This document shows positions 1-8,058 of a DNA stretch of 64,000 bases, one piece after another. Where the stretch lies: contig DAINQU010000004.1 in assembly GCA_036742455.1 (NCBI GenBank), forward strand, positions 62,001 through 126,000, read 5' to 3'. The number at the start of each line of letters is the position of its first letter. Position 1 is the first letter of the stretch. The DNA comes from CAIKZZ01 sp036742455. Lineage in GTDB: Bacteria > Pseudomonadota > Gammaproteobacteria > Steroidobacterales > Steroidobacteraceae. The notes under the pieces were generated by a model. The model did not search any database and was not told the origin of the DNA. It was given only the letters and a program-made list of their open reading frames with translations. The translations under genes and the position numbers were made by a program.

Positions 1-1489
1 AGAATTTGCCCATGAACGACATGTCCATCGCAACCACGCCGTCTCGGGCGGCCTGATGCTCGCGCGCCCATCGATCCCACCACGCGGGTCGACCCCACGT
101 CAGCGGACCCGGATCCGGCGTGGTGCCCGGCTCTGCGTACCAGTCGGGGCTTTCCCAGCCGCTCACTTCTTTGAAATGCGCGCCCAGCTGCGCGAGTTGC
201 GCGTGAAACGGCGACCGTCGCGCGCCGCGTGCCGTCTTCAAGGTCAGGTTCGGGTAGTGGCACTGATAGACCATGCCCAGCGATTCGACAGTCCGCGCAC
301 GACGGTAGGCCCGGTTGGATTGATACACCTGTAAGCGGTCGATGTTGAAGCCCGTGACATCGACATCCGGAATACCGTGCATGATCCAATGCGCGAGTGC
401 CCGCCCCATGCCACCGCCGGTCAGGATGCCGATGGAGTTGAGACCCGCCGCGACGAAATAGCCGTCGAGCTCCGGAGCCTCACCGACGATCGGGCGCAGG
501 TCCGGTGTGAAACTCTCCGGACCGCAGAAGAATTTTCGGATACCGACGCGGGTGGTGATGGGAACGCGCGACATTGCGCGTTCCAGAAAGGGCCCCATGC
601 GTTCCCAATCGGGCGGTAACTCGAGGAAGCTGGCGTTATCGGGGATGCCATCCAATTGCCACGCAGCGGCTTCGGGTTCAAAGAGGCCGACCATGAGACC
701 GCCGCCCTCTTCCCGGTAGTACCCGTAGAAGCCCGGGTCCTCTAATACCGGCATGTTGGCGGGCAAGTCGGCAATTGGCTCGGTAATGAGGTAGTAGTGT
801 TCGGCCGCTTGATTGGGGACATTGACGCCGGCACGGGCCGCGAATTCTCGGGCCCACATGCCGCAGCAGTTCACGACGAACTCGGCCGTAATGGTGCCGC
901 AATCGGTCGTGACGCCGCTGACACGTCGTCCCGTGCGCGTCACGCCGGTCGCGCGCACCCCTTCAATGATTTGTACGCCACGCATCCGTGCGCCTTTCGC
1001 GAGCGCCATCGTGACGTCAACGGGGTTCACACGACCATCCCCCGGTACGTAGAAACCGGCTTCGATGTCATCGACGCGGGCAAGGGGGAATAAGGCTTCC
1101 ACTTCGCGCGGCGATACCTCGTGCACCTCGACACCGAGATGCCTGTTGAACGCGGCGACTCGCCGGTATTCCTCGAGGCGACCTTTGTCCGAGGCCACTT
1201 CCAGCAGTCCAATGGGACGGAATCCGGTCGCTTGACCCGTTTCGGCCTCAAGGCGGCTGTACAACTCGCGGGTGTACTTGCGCATCTCGGTCGATGTTTC
1301 GGAGGTCGAGCCGAACCGGACCATGAGTCCGGCGGCATGCCACGTGGTTCCCGAGGTGAGCCGGTCGCGCTCGAGCAGCACAACGTCTGTCCAGCCGGCG
1401 AGTGCGAGGTGATACGCCACGGAGGTGCCGATAACACCCCCACCAACGACGACGACACGGGCGTGGGACGGCAACTTCGGTTCGGTCAT
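1..1489 (-). CDS. Dimethylglycine/sarcosine dehydrogenase-like FAD oxidoreductase (3' end outside window)
   Basis: Reading the minus strand from ATG at 1489 gives an open frame of about 496 codons that leaves the window before a stop. A GGAG ribosome site lies 8 bases upstream. Residues 12-21 carry the dinucleotide-binding motif VVVVGGGVIG. Residues 46-55 are SGTTWHAAGL; its histidine is the position that carries covalent FAD in dimethylglycine and sarcosine dehydrogenases. The last visible residues (MDMSFMGKF) look like the start of the C-terminal aminomethyltransferase (GcvT-like) domain, which in this family passes the one-carbon unit to tetrahydrofolate. Family members are usually 800-850 residues, so roughly the last 40% is missing. 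It lies downstream of an MFS gene and aceB on the same strand. This fits methylated-glycine breakdown through glyoxylate, but the exact substrate is not decided. Confidence 0.85.
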   Translation of the reverse strand, partial: MTEPKLPSHARVVVVGGGVIGTSVAYHLALAGWTDVVLLERDRLTSGTTWHAAGLMVRFGSTSETSTEMRKYTRELYSRLEAETGQATGFRPIGLLEVASDKGRLEEYRRVAAFNRHLGVEVHEVSPREVEALFPLARVDDIEAGFYVPGDGRVNPVDVTMALAKGARMRGVQIIEGVRATGVTRTGRRVSGVTTDCGTITAEFVVNCCGMWAREFAARAGVNVPNQAAEHYYLITEPIADLPANMPVLEDPGFYGYYREEGGGLMVGLFEPEAAAWQLDGIPDNASFLELPPDWERMGPFLERAMSRVPITTRVGIRKFFCGPESFTPDLRPIVGEAPELDGYFVAAGLNSIGILTGGGMGRALAHWIMHGIPDVDVTGFNIDRLQVYQSNRAYRRARTVESLGMVYQCHYPNLTLKTARGARRSPFHAQLAQLGAHFKEVSGWESPDWYAEPGTTPDPGPLTWGRPAWWDRWAREHQAARDGVVAMDMSFMGKF

Positions 1490-1574
1490 GGGCGCTCCAT
1501 CAACAGGCTGTCTCGCCTGGCGAGTCGCGCATTGTAGCGCCCTCGCCCGTGTTCACGCCGGACGGCCTTATAGG

Positions 1575-2831
1575 TCAGGTGGGGCGCAATGCCTTGGCGC
1601 CCGCCCAGTAGTGCCACGCCGCCCAGAATCCGGTGGGTGCGAGGCCAATCAGCGCCCATCGTAACGACTCCGTGTTGCCACCGACATGCGGAGCGAGCAC
1701 GTCACTGGCGATACCCACCAGTTGCGGCGCCACCACGAGGTTGAAAAGGTTCGCGACGAACAGGAGAACGGCGATCGCCTGAGCGCGCATTTCTGGTGCC
1801 ACCACATTCTGTATCAGCCCCATGGTAGGACCGATAAAAAAGTAGATGGCCGGAACGAGGATCCATAACAGGATCTGGGCTGTCGGCAGTGACGGCGTGA
1901 CAAAAATGCCGATCGACGGCAGCGTTGCCAGCAAGATCACACCGGCCATTAAGACCGAGACGTAACGGGGTCCGCGCTTTGCGAGCGGCGACACGGCAAA
2001 AAGTGTCGCGAGTGTCGCGGCGACACCGCCGATGAGGTGCATGGGACCGAGTATCGACCCAGCCTGATCGATCGTCAGCCCAAACGCGCGCATAAGGTAT
2101 GTGGGGGTCCACCAAAGGAGCCCCCATCCCCATAGCGTCGCAACCGCTCCGCCACCAATCAGGTGAAATGCAGCGCCGTTCCCGCGAATGCGTTGAATCG
2201 CCTCGCGCATGCCGATGCGTTCAACCGAGGCACGCGGACCGTCGTAGCGGCCTCGGGGGGGCTCCTGTACGGTGAAATAGATCAGGGTCCCTAGAATGAT
2301 GCCCGGAAGTCCAAGGGCAATGAACGCCCCACGCCAGCCGTACTGTGTTGCGACAGCGCCGGCGAGTGACGAGCCGATCCACGCGCCCAGTGGTGCGCCG
2401 AGCGCAAAAAACGTGAGCACGCCCGGTCGCTGCGACGGCCGGTATAAATCCGCCAGCAACGACGTGGATGGCGGTGTGCCGCCGGCTTCGCCAATGCCGA
2501 CTCCAAATCGCGCTACGACAAACTGGAACACGTTCTGCGCGCAGCCACAGGCTGCGGTGAGCAGCGACCAGAGCACCAGGGCGCCGGACACCATGTTGCG
2601 CCGATTGCCGCGGTCGGCCCACACCGCGGCGGGCAAACCGACCGACACATAGAAAAGTGCCAGCGCGACACCGGTGATCAGCGCGATCGTAGCGTCCGTC
2701 AGGTGAAGATCGATTCGAATCGGCTCGAGTATGGTGGAGACCACGAATCGATCCGCGATATTCATCGCGTAGACCAGTGTGAGCAGGACGAGCGCATAAG
2801 CGCGTTGCCGCGAATCCGTCTGTGCCGTCAT
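1575..2831 (-). CDS. MFS transporter, 12-TM
   Basis: The 418-residue membrane protein has about twelve hydrophobic segments. It carries the NxxDR motif in helix 1 (NIADR, residues 24-28) and the helix 2-3 loop motif ADRGNRRN at 72-79, both typical of major facilitator transporters of the organic-anion and spinster-like groups. No substrate can be read from the sequence. It sits between aceB (54-base gap) and the dimethylglycine dehydrogenase-like gene (85-base gap) on the same strand. It may therefore import the methylated amine or carboxylate that the neighbours oxidise. Its start codon is inside a 12-bp inverted repeat, annotated separately. ATG at 2831 has a GGGGGAG ribosome site that falls in the loop of that repeat. 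Confidence 0.85.
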   Translation of the reverse strand: MTAQTDSRQRAYALVLLTLVYAMNIADRFVVSTILEPIRIDLHLTDATIALITGVALALFYVSVGLPAAVWADRGNRRNMVSGALVLWSLLTAACGCAQNVFQFVVARFGVGIGEAGGTPPSTSLLADLYRPSQRPGVLTFFALGAPLGAWIGSSLAGAVATQYGWRGAFIALGLPGIILGTLIYFTVQEPPRGRYDGPRASVERIGMREAIQRIRGNGAAFHLIGGGAVATLWGWGLLWWTPTYLMRAFGLTIDQAGSILGPMHLIGGVAATLATLFAVSPLAKRGPRYVSVLMAGVILLATLPSIGIFVTPSLPTAQILLWILVPAIYFFIGPTMGLIQNVVAPEMRAQAIAVLLFVANLFNLVVAPQLVGIASDVLAPHVGGNTESLRWALIGLAPTGFWAAWHYWAGAKALRPT

Positions 2832-2864
2832 ACAGTCTCCCCCATCCGGTGAAGACTGTATGAC
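2827..2864. promoter_or_regulatory. 12-bp perfect inverted repeat spanning the MFS start codon
   Basis: GTCATACAGTCT at 2827-2838 and AGACTGTATGAC at 2853-2864 are exact reverse complements with a 14-base spacer. The MFS start codon (2829-2831) is inside the left arm and the G-rich ribosome site is in the spacer. In RNA it would form a hairpin that pairs the start codon and exposes the ribosome site in the loop. As DNA it could be an operator for the MFS and dimethylglycine dehydrogenase genes. No U-tract follows, so a simple terminator for aceB is less likely. Confidence 0.6.
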
Positions 2865-2885
2865 TTTACCCCTCGCGTCAAACCA

Positions 2886-4478
2886 TCAGTCCAATCGCTC
2901 GTAGAGGGGCGTGGTGAGGAAGTCCGCCAGCGTGGGCGCCAGGGACAGGTGCTCAAAGATCTCGGCGGCGTCCTCGTAGGTGCTGTGGTCCGTACTCACC
3001 CCAGCCGCCGCCTTCACTTTTGGAAGTTCCTCGGCGATCAATGCGCGCACGAGTTCGGGAGTGACTTTGCGCCCGTCATCCAGAACGCCTTTTGTGCTCA
3101 CGACCCACTGCCATACCTGACTGCGCGAGATCTCGGCGGTAGCCGCGTCTTCCATCAAGTTATTGATGGGGACACAGCCGTTGCCGGCCAGCCAGCTCCC
3201 GAGATAGTGCACACCCACATTGATGTTGTTACGCAGGCCCGACTCGGTGATCGGAGCCTCCGGGCGGAAGTCGAGTAATTGATCGGCCGTAATGTCCTCG
3301 TGGCGCTGTTTGCTCCACTGGTTCGGGGCATCGCCCAGTACCGCGCGGAACTCTTCCATTGCGATGGAGACGAGTCCGGGATGTGCCACCCAGCCGCCGT
3401 CGAAACCGTCCCGTGCATCGCGGGCTTTGTCGTGGCGGATTCCCGCCATGGCTTTTTCGTTCGCGACGGGATCGTTCTTGATCGGGATCAACGCACTCAT
3501 TCCGCCGATCGCAGGTGCGCCTCGGCGGTGGCACGTCTGCACGAGCAGCAACGCGTACGCCCGCATGAAGGGGACCTCCATCGTGATGGCGCTGCGATTG
3601 GCCAGGCAAAAATCGGGATTCCGACGGAACTTCTTAATGGCGCTGAAGATGTAGTCCCACCGACCCGCATTCAGTCCGGCCGAGTGCTCGCGCAACTCGT
3701 ACAGGATCTCGTCCATTTCGAACGCCGCGAGGATGGTTTCGATCAGAACGGTGGCCTTAATCGTGCCACGGGGTAGGCCGAGGTCGGCTTGCGCCGCGAC
3801 GAAGATGTCATTCCAGAGTCGAGCTTCCAGATGGCTTTCCATCTTCGGCAAGTAGTAATACGGGCCGGCACCGCGGGCGAGCTGTGCTTTGGCGTTGTGG
3901 AAAAATGACAGGGCAAAATCAAAAATTCCGGCTGAAACGCGCTGTCCATCCACCAAGACGTGTTTCTCGTCCAGATGCCAGCCGCGTGGGCGCTGCAGCA
4001 ACGTTGCGGTTGTTTCATTCAGCGCATAACGCTTGCCGGCTTCGTTGGTAAACGCGAGGTCCCCGCGGACGGCAGCGCGGATGTTCAGTTGCCCCTCCAG
4101 CTGGTTCGTCCACGTGGGGGTATTGGAGTCTTCGAAGTCAGCCATGTACGAGTCCGCGCCGGAGTTCAGCGCGTTAATGATCATCTTGCGCTCGACCGGG
4201 CCCGTGATCTCGACCCGACGGCACTCGAGTGCCTTGGGTAACGGTGCAATCGTCCAATCCGACTCGCGAACCGACCGCGTTTCCGTCAAGAAGTGGGGGC
4301 GCTCGCCGGCGTCGAGGCGCGTCTGTCGATCCACGCGTGCAGCCAGCAATGCCTGTCGACGGGGTTCGAACTCCCGATGCAGGCGGGCTACCAGCGTCAG
4401 TGCATCGCGGGTCAGGAGGTCGGCGTAACGCGGGTCTACCGCCGCGGTGATCGAGAGTCCTTCAGGGAGGTTCAACAT
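2886..4478 (-). CDS. aceB: Malate synthase A
   Basis: Malate synthase condenses glyoxylate with acetyl-CoA to give malate in the cytoplasm. The signature HSAGLNAGRWDYIFSAIKK spans residues 265-283. The MADFEDSNTPTW segment (112-123) and the C-terminal SRSQVWQW segment are also conserved. The 530-residue length from ATG 4478 matches malate synthase A; the open frame continues upstream to 4772, which would add 98 residues unlike the family. No isocitrate lyase gene is present here, so glyoxylate may come from glycine or glycolate rather than the glyoxylate shunt. The LysR gene at 4623 is divergent, with an inverted repeat between them. The ribosome site before 4478 is weak, and ATG 4535 is a possible alternative start. 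Confidence 0.93.
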   Translation of the reverse strand: MLNLPEGLSITAAVDPRYADLLTRDALTLVARLHREFEPRRQALLAARVDRQTRLDAGERPHFLTETRSVRESDWTIAPLPKALECRRVEITGPVERKMIINALNSGADSYMADFEDSNTPTWTNQLEGQLNIRAAVRGDLAFTNEAGKRYALNETTATLLQRPRGWHLDEKHVLVDGQRVSAGIFDFALSFFHNAKAQLARGAGPYYYLPKMESHLEARLWNDIFVAAQADLGLPRGTIKATVLIETILAAFEMDEILYELREHSAGLNAGRWDYIFSAIKKFRRNPDFCLANRSAITMEVPFMRAYALLLVQTCHRRGAPAIGGMSALIPIKNDPVANEKAMAGIRHDKARDARDGFDGGWVAHPGLVSIAMEEFRAVLGDAPNQWSKQRHEDITADQLLDFRPEAPITESGLRNNINVGVHYLGSWLAGNGCVPINNLMEDAATAEISRSQVWQWVVSTKGVLDDGRKVTPELVRALIAEELPKVKAAAGVSTDHSTYEDAAEIFEHLSLAPTLADFLTTPLYERLD

Positions 4479-4558
4479 GGCAATTTGCACCGTGGTCGTG
4501 AGCGATGGACCGATGGTACGAGCCGCCCTAGCCATCGGGTAGATCGATTCTCGGCGAC

Positions 4559-4585
4559 CCAGTCGATACTTTTTGTATCGACTGG
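4559..4585. promoter_or_regulatory. LysR-type operator between aceB and lysR
   Basis: The arms CCAGTCGATAC (4559-4569) and GTATCGACTGG (4575-4585) are exact inverted repeats around TTTTT. The core ATAC-N5-GTAT fits the T-N11-A pattern recognised by LysR-type regulators. It lies 81 bases upstream of aceB and 38 bases upstream of the proposed lysR start, which is the usual place for shared control of a divergent pair. Confidence 0.7.
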
Positions 4586-4622
4586 CGTCACAACCGCATG
4601 CGCCGACGGTATGCTTGTGTCC

Positions 4623-5531
4623 ATGGATCGCCACGTACAACTGCGCAGTTTCGTCCTCATCGCCGACAAGGGCGGATTTGCGCCGGCTGCGGCCGTCGAG
4701 GGCGTTACGCCGGTGATCATGGGACGGCGTCTGTCCGCCTTGGAAGATCGATTGGGTGTGCGCCTCATGCATCGCTCTACCCGGGGATTGCGACTGACGG
4801 AGGTCGGCGCGGAGTTTCTACAGCGATGCCGCGACACGCTGCGGGATTTCGACGACCTTGAACAGAGTATTGCAGCGAGTCGCCGAGCGATCGCCGGCCG
4901 ATTGGTGGTGTCGGCGCCGGCCGGATTCGGACGCCGCCACGTCGCACTACACGCGCCTGCTTTTTTGGAGGCCTACCCGGGCATCGAGTTGACGTTTCAC
5001 CTTACCGATGCGGTGGTGGATTTGACGCGAGACCGTGTGGACATCGCGATACGCATCGGTCCGATCACGGAGTCCAATGTTGTCGTGGCTAAGCTGCATG
5101 CCAATCAGCGGCTCGTCTGCGGGTCGCCGGACTATTTGGCTCGGGCCGGCGTACCCACGAAACCAGAAGATCTGCTCCATCACAATTGCCTTACTCTGGC
5201 GGCCAGCAGTGGCCAGCAGCGCGGTTGGTTGTTTCGACGCGGGGACGAGATTGCGGCCCTACCGGTGCGCGGGAACCTTGCCTGTAGCGACGGCGAGTTA
5301 TTGTCCCAATGGATGATTCGCGGGCTCGGTCTCGGTTGGCGATCCACCTGGGAGGTTGGGGGTGCGATCGCGCGCGGCCAATTGGTGAGCGTGCTGGACG
5401 ACTACGCCATCGGTGAGTACCCGATTCAAGCGCTCTATCTGGCGCAGCGCTACGTGCCTGCCAAAGTGCACGCTTTTATCGAGTTTCTGCGGGGCCTGTA
5501 TGCGAATCCGACGTATTGGAACGTCGATTAG
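4623..5531 (+). CDS. LysR-family transcriptional regulator
   Basis: The 302-residue protein has an N-terminal winged helix-turn-helix (about residues 5-65) with the family pattern FxxxAxxGGFAPAAA, a paired SALEDRLGVRLMHRSTRGLRLTE-type segment, and a C-terminal substrate-binding domain from about 90. It most resembles the AaeR/DsdC-like group of single-gene LysR regulators, whose effectors are varied. It is divergent from aceB across an 11-bp inverted repeat, so it probably controls aceB and itself. ATG 4623 gives the usual N-terminus; ATG 4611, four codons upstream in the same frame, is equally possible. Neither has a clear ribosome site. Confidence 0.88.
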   Translation: MDRHVQLRSFVLIADKGGFAPAAAVEGVTPVIMGRRLSALEDRLGVRLMHRSTRGLRLTEVGAEFLQRCRDTLRDFDDLEQSIAASRRAIAGRLVVSAPAGFGRRHVALHAPAFLEAYPGIELTFHLTDAVVDLTRDRVDIAIRIGPITESNVVVAKLHANQRLVCGSPDYLARAGVPTKPEDLLHHNCLTLAASSGQQRGWLFRRGDEIAALPVRGNLACSDGELLSQWMIRGLGLGWRSTWEVGGAIARGQLVSVLDDYAIGEYPIQALYLAQRYVPAKVHAFIEFLRGLYANPTYWNVD

Positions 5532-5545
5532 AGTACCGAGCTTGT

Positions 5546-6649
5546 TCAGCGGAGTTCGCTGAGTTGATAGGAGGCTCTGGCGAGCCAATCCGGATTGATG
5601 TCGGCGCCCCAGCCCGGTTCGGCCGGAATAGTAACGTGGCCGTCGATGACGGCGTATGGATGGCCGAGGAAGAGATCCTGTTGCCAAGGATAGTAATCGG
5701 GTCCTTCAATGGACAATTCGAGATACTTGCCACGGTGCGGTAATGCGCCCAACAGGTGCATCGTGCACAGCGTGACGAGCGATAGATTGGCGCTGTGTGG
5801 CGTCACCGGGATGCCCGCTGCCGCCGCCATGGCGCACACCTTGAGTGTGCGGCTGATACCGCCCATGTACATCACGTCCGGTTGGACGATATCGACGACG
5901 CGTTCGTCGATCATGCGTTGCCAAGTCGGCAAATCCCAATCCTGCTCGCCACCCGTGACATCCAGCGCTAACGCGTCGGTGACGGCTTTCGTTTTCTCGA
6001 AGTGCCAATAGGGACACGGTTCCTCGAAATGACCAATGCCTTCGGACTCGAGTAGGTGCCCCACTTCGATGGCACGCCGTGGGGAGTAGCCACTGTTGGC
6101 GTCGACCAACTTGTCGATACCGTCGCCGAGCGCACGAGACACCGTCGTGACGACCGCCTCGGTGCGTCCGGGCCACTCGTCGACGTCGCGTCCGCATTCC
6201 GCGGCCACACGCCATTTGAAGGCCGTGAACCCGTACTCATCGCGCAATCGCTGAAATCGCGCGGCCTCGTCGTCCGGCGTGATGTCTCGCTTCATCGATG
6301 AGGCATAGGCGCGCAGACGTCCCGGTTTGCCGCCGAGCAACTCGACTACCGGCTTTCCCTCCAATCGCCCTCGCAAGTCCCAGAGTGCGGTGTCGAGCCC
6401 CGCAAGCGCGCGACAACGGTAACTGCCTGGGTATTTGTGCTCGCGCTCTTCGATCCGCTCGATCAAAGGATCGATGGCTAAGGCATCCGCACCCAAGGCC
6501 CATGGCGCCACCTGTCGATGGAATATCGTGGCGGAGATGTCCGCATTGTACGTAGACGTCTGGCCCCAACCGATGGCACCCGTGTCGGTAGTGACTCGTA
6601 CAAAACAGACGAACTCATCGCACCACGTTTCGAGCTTCTGGATCTGCAT
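5546..6649 (-). CDS. Enolase-superfamily dehydratase (mandelate racemase type)
   Basis: The 367-residue protein has the enolase-superfamily layout: an N-terminal capping domain and a barrel with metal ligands D183, E209 and E235. K145 is in the KWR motif, and D258 with H285 (TPHSAN) form the Asp-His dyad of the mandelate racemase subgroup. Such enzymes abstract a proton next to a carboxylate, usually to dehydrate sugar acids. The substrate is not identifiable from sequence. It follows the FAD oxidoreductase by 14 bases and ends the acuI-led transcript. Membership of that operon would place it under the FCD GntR regulator. ATG 6649 has GGAG about 8 bases upstream. Confidence 0.85.
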   Translation of the reverse strand: MQIQKLETWCDEFVCFVRVTTDTGAIGWGQTSTYNADISATIFHRQVAPWALGADALAIDPLIERIEEREHKYPGSYRCRALAGLDTALWDLRGRLEGKPVVELLGGKPGRLRAYASSMKRDITPDDEAARFQRLRDEYGFTAFKWRVAAECGRDVDEWPGRTEAVVTTVSRALGDGIDKLVDANSGYSPRRAIEVGHLLESEGIGHFEEPCPYWHFEKTKAVTDALALDVTGGEQDWDLPTWQRMIDERVVDIVQPDVMYMGGISRTLKVCAMAAAAGIPVTPHSANLSLVTLCTMHLLGALPHRGKYLELSIEGPDYYPWQQDLFLGHPYAVIDGHVTIPAEPGWGADINPDWLARASYQLSELR

Positions 6650-6663
6650 ACGAGGACTCCGCT

Positions 6664-8028
6664 TCAGTCCAGGCGCGCGCCCTGCCGGCGCAATTCGGCT
6701 TGCACCGAAGCGAGATTGATCGTCGCAAAGGACTCTCCGGTTCGCGCCGCTTGAGCGGCCGCAACGCCGGCTCCTTGGCCGGCGACAGCGCAGCACATCA
6801 TGTTTCGCACCGCTGCATGCGACGTCCGGTCGCCGCCGATCGCTCGTCCCGTTACGAGGAGTCCCTCAATCTGCTTCGGCACCATGGCGCGATAAGGCAC
6901 TTGGAAGTAGCGGCCAGTCGTCGGCAAAATGAGAATGCCGTAGCCATCGATGAACTCCGGAAAAATACCGATGGCGTCATCGAATCGGCCTTGCTCGCGC
7001 ACATCGCTGGCGGTCAGGTTGTACAGCGCGTCGATCTTGCGCGTGTCGCGCACGCCCAAGGTCATTCCAAAATTTCGCAATTTGGCGTTCTCACAGCCGG
7101 GCATAAATGCCCGTAGTGCAGCGATGGCATGCATCGCTTGGGCGCGTCCTGCGATTTCGCCGCGCGTCAAATCGTCGGGATCCGTGCCGTCGAGTCCCGG
7201 CAGACTGATGAGATTCAAGTAGGTCAGATCGCCTTGGTCGGACACCGTGCCCCAGGTGCCGGCTATGGTGGCGAGATTGCGTGGTATGACCCCGGCTTCA
7301 ACAGCCTGCTTGAACGGTTTACGCAAAAACGGCGAGAACAGCGCGTCCTCTTTGCCGGTGGTTTCGATATTCCATTCACCGTTACCGGCCCAGCTGGCAT
7401 AGGTCTGGGGGTCCGCTTTCACGGCGTCGATGAACCCTTGTTTGTTTACGCCGGACATCGAAAACATGACGGAAGCGGCCATGATCCGCTCACGGGGGGT
7501 CAAATGCGTCGCCGCGCCGGCGCGAAACGCCACGTCCGCGTCGCCCGTGCCGTCGATGACACACTTCGCCAGAATGGCTTCACGGCCGGCCTTGCTCTCC
7601 GTAATGACTCCCACGATACGTCCGTTCTCGACGATCGGAGCTACAAACATACGGTGCAGAAGCGGCGTAATCCCAGCTTCCGTGACCAAGACGTCGGCGA
7701 CGTACTTGAACATCTCGGCATCCAGCGCATGGCTGATGGACTGCGGTTCGGGGATGGCTGCACCCATGGATTTGGCGCGTTCCTCGAATTCCCGACCGAT
7801 GCCCTCCGAGTCAATGGTCTGTTCGTGGCGATACCAGGCAAACCCTTCGACACCGACCTGCGTAATATTTCCGCCGAAGCAACCGTAGCGCTCGAGCAGC
7901 GCCGTTTTTGCACCGGCTCGGGCTGCTGCCAATGCTGCGGCGAGGCCGCCCGGTCCGCTGCCGACGACGAGAACGTCGGTCTCGTGAATCACGTCCACAC
8001 TGCGGGCGGGTTCGGGAATACGTTTCAT
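6664..8028 (-). CDS. FAD-dependent oxidoreductase (FAD_oxidored family)
   Basis: About 454 residues. Residues 18-28 (DVLVVGSGPGG) form the FAD-binding Rossmann motif, followed by the usual acidic end of strand 2 (LLER). The C-terminal region has a VTGRAIGGDRTSH segment and an A/G-rich FAD-contact helix, as in the PF12831-type flavoproteins annotated as FAD-dependent oxidoreductases of unknown substrate. It lies between acuI (30-base gap) and the enolase-superfamily gene (14-base gap) on the same strand and is almost certainly co-transcribed with them. ATG 8028 is chosen; an in-frame TTG at 8052 would add eight residues. Neither start has a strong ribosome site, so coupling to acuI is possible. 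Confidence 0.82.
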   Translation of the reverse strand: MKRIPEPARSVDVIHETDVLVVGSGPGGLAAALAAARAGAKTALLERYGCFGGNITQVGVEGFAWYRHEQTIDSEGIGREFEERAKSMGAAIPEPQSISHALDAEMFKYVADVLVTEAGITPLLHRMFVAPIVENGRIVGVITESKAGREAILAKCVIDGTGDADVAFRAGAATHLTPRERIMAASVMFSMSGVNKQGFIDAVKADPQTYASWAGNGEWNIETTGKEDALFSPFLRKPFKQAVEAGVIPRNLATIAGTWGTVSDQGDLTYLNLISLPGLDGTDPDDLTRGEIAGRAQAMHAIAALRAFMPGCENAKLRNFGMTLGVRDTRKIDALYNLTASDVREQGRFDDAIGIFPEFIDGYGILILPTTGRYFQVPYRAMVPKQIEGLLVTGRAIGGDRTSHAAVRNMMCCAVAGQGAGVAAAQAARTGESFATINLASVQAELRRQGARLD

Positions 8029-8058
8029 GGTTTGCACCGGTAGGAGATTCAAAGAGAC

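Noticed and set aside
56..1537. Several plus-strand open frames in the first 1.5 kb
   Set aside because: They are shadows of the minus-strand dehydrogenase gene, which has clear family motifs throughout. None resembles a known protein.
4360..4390. tRNA T-loop-like GGTTCGAACTCC
   Set aside because: It lies inside the aceB coding sequence on the opposite strand. I could not fold acceptor, D and anticodon arms around it, so it is chance similarity.
7129..8043. 304-codon plus-strand open frame opposite the FAD oxidoreductase
   Set aside because: It is a long antisense frame in GC-rich DNA with no recognisable domain. The minus-strand gene has intact FAD motifs.
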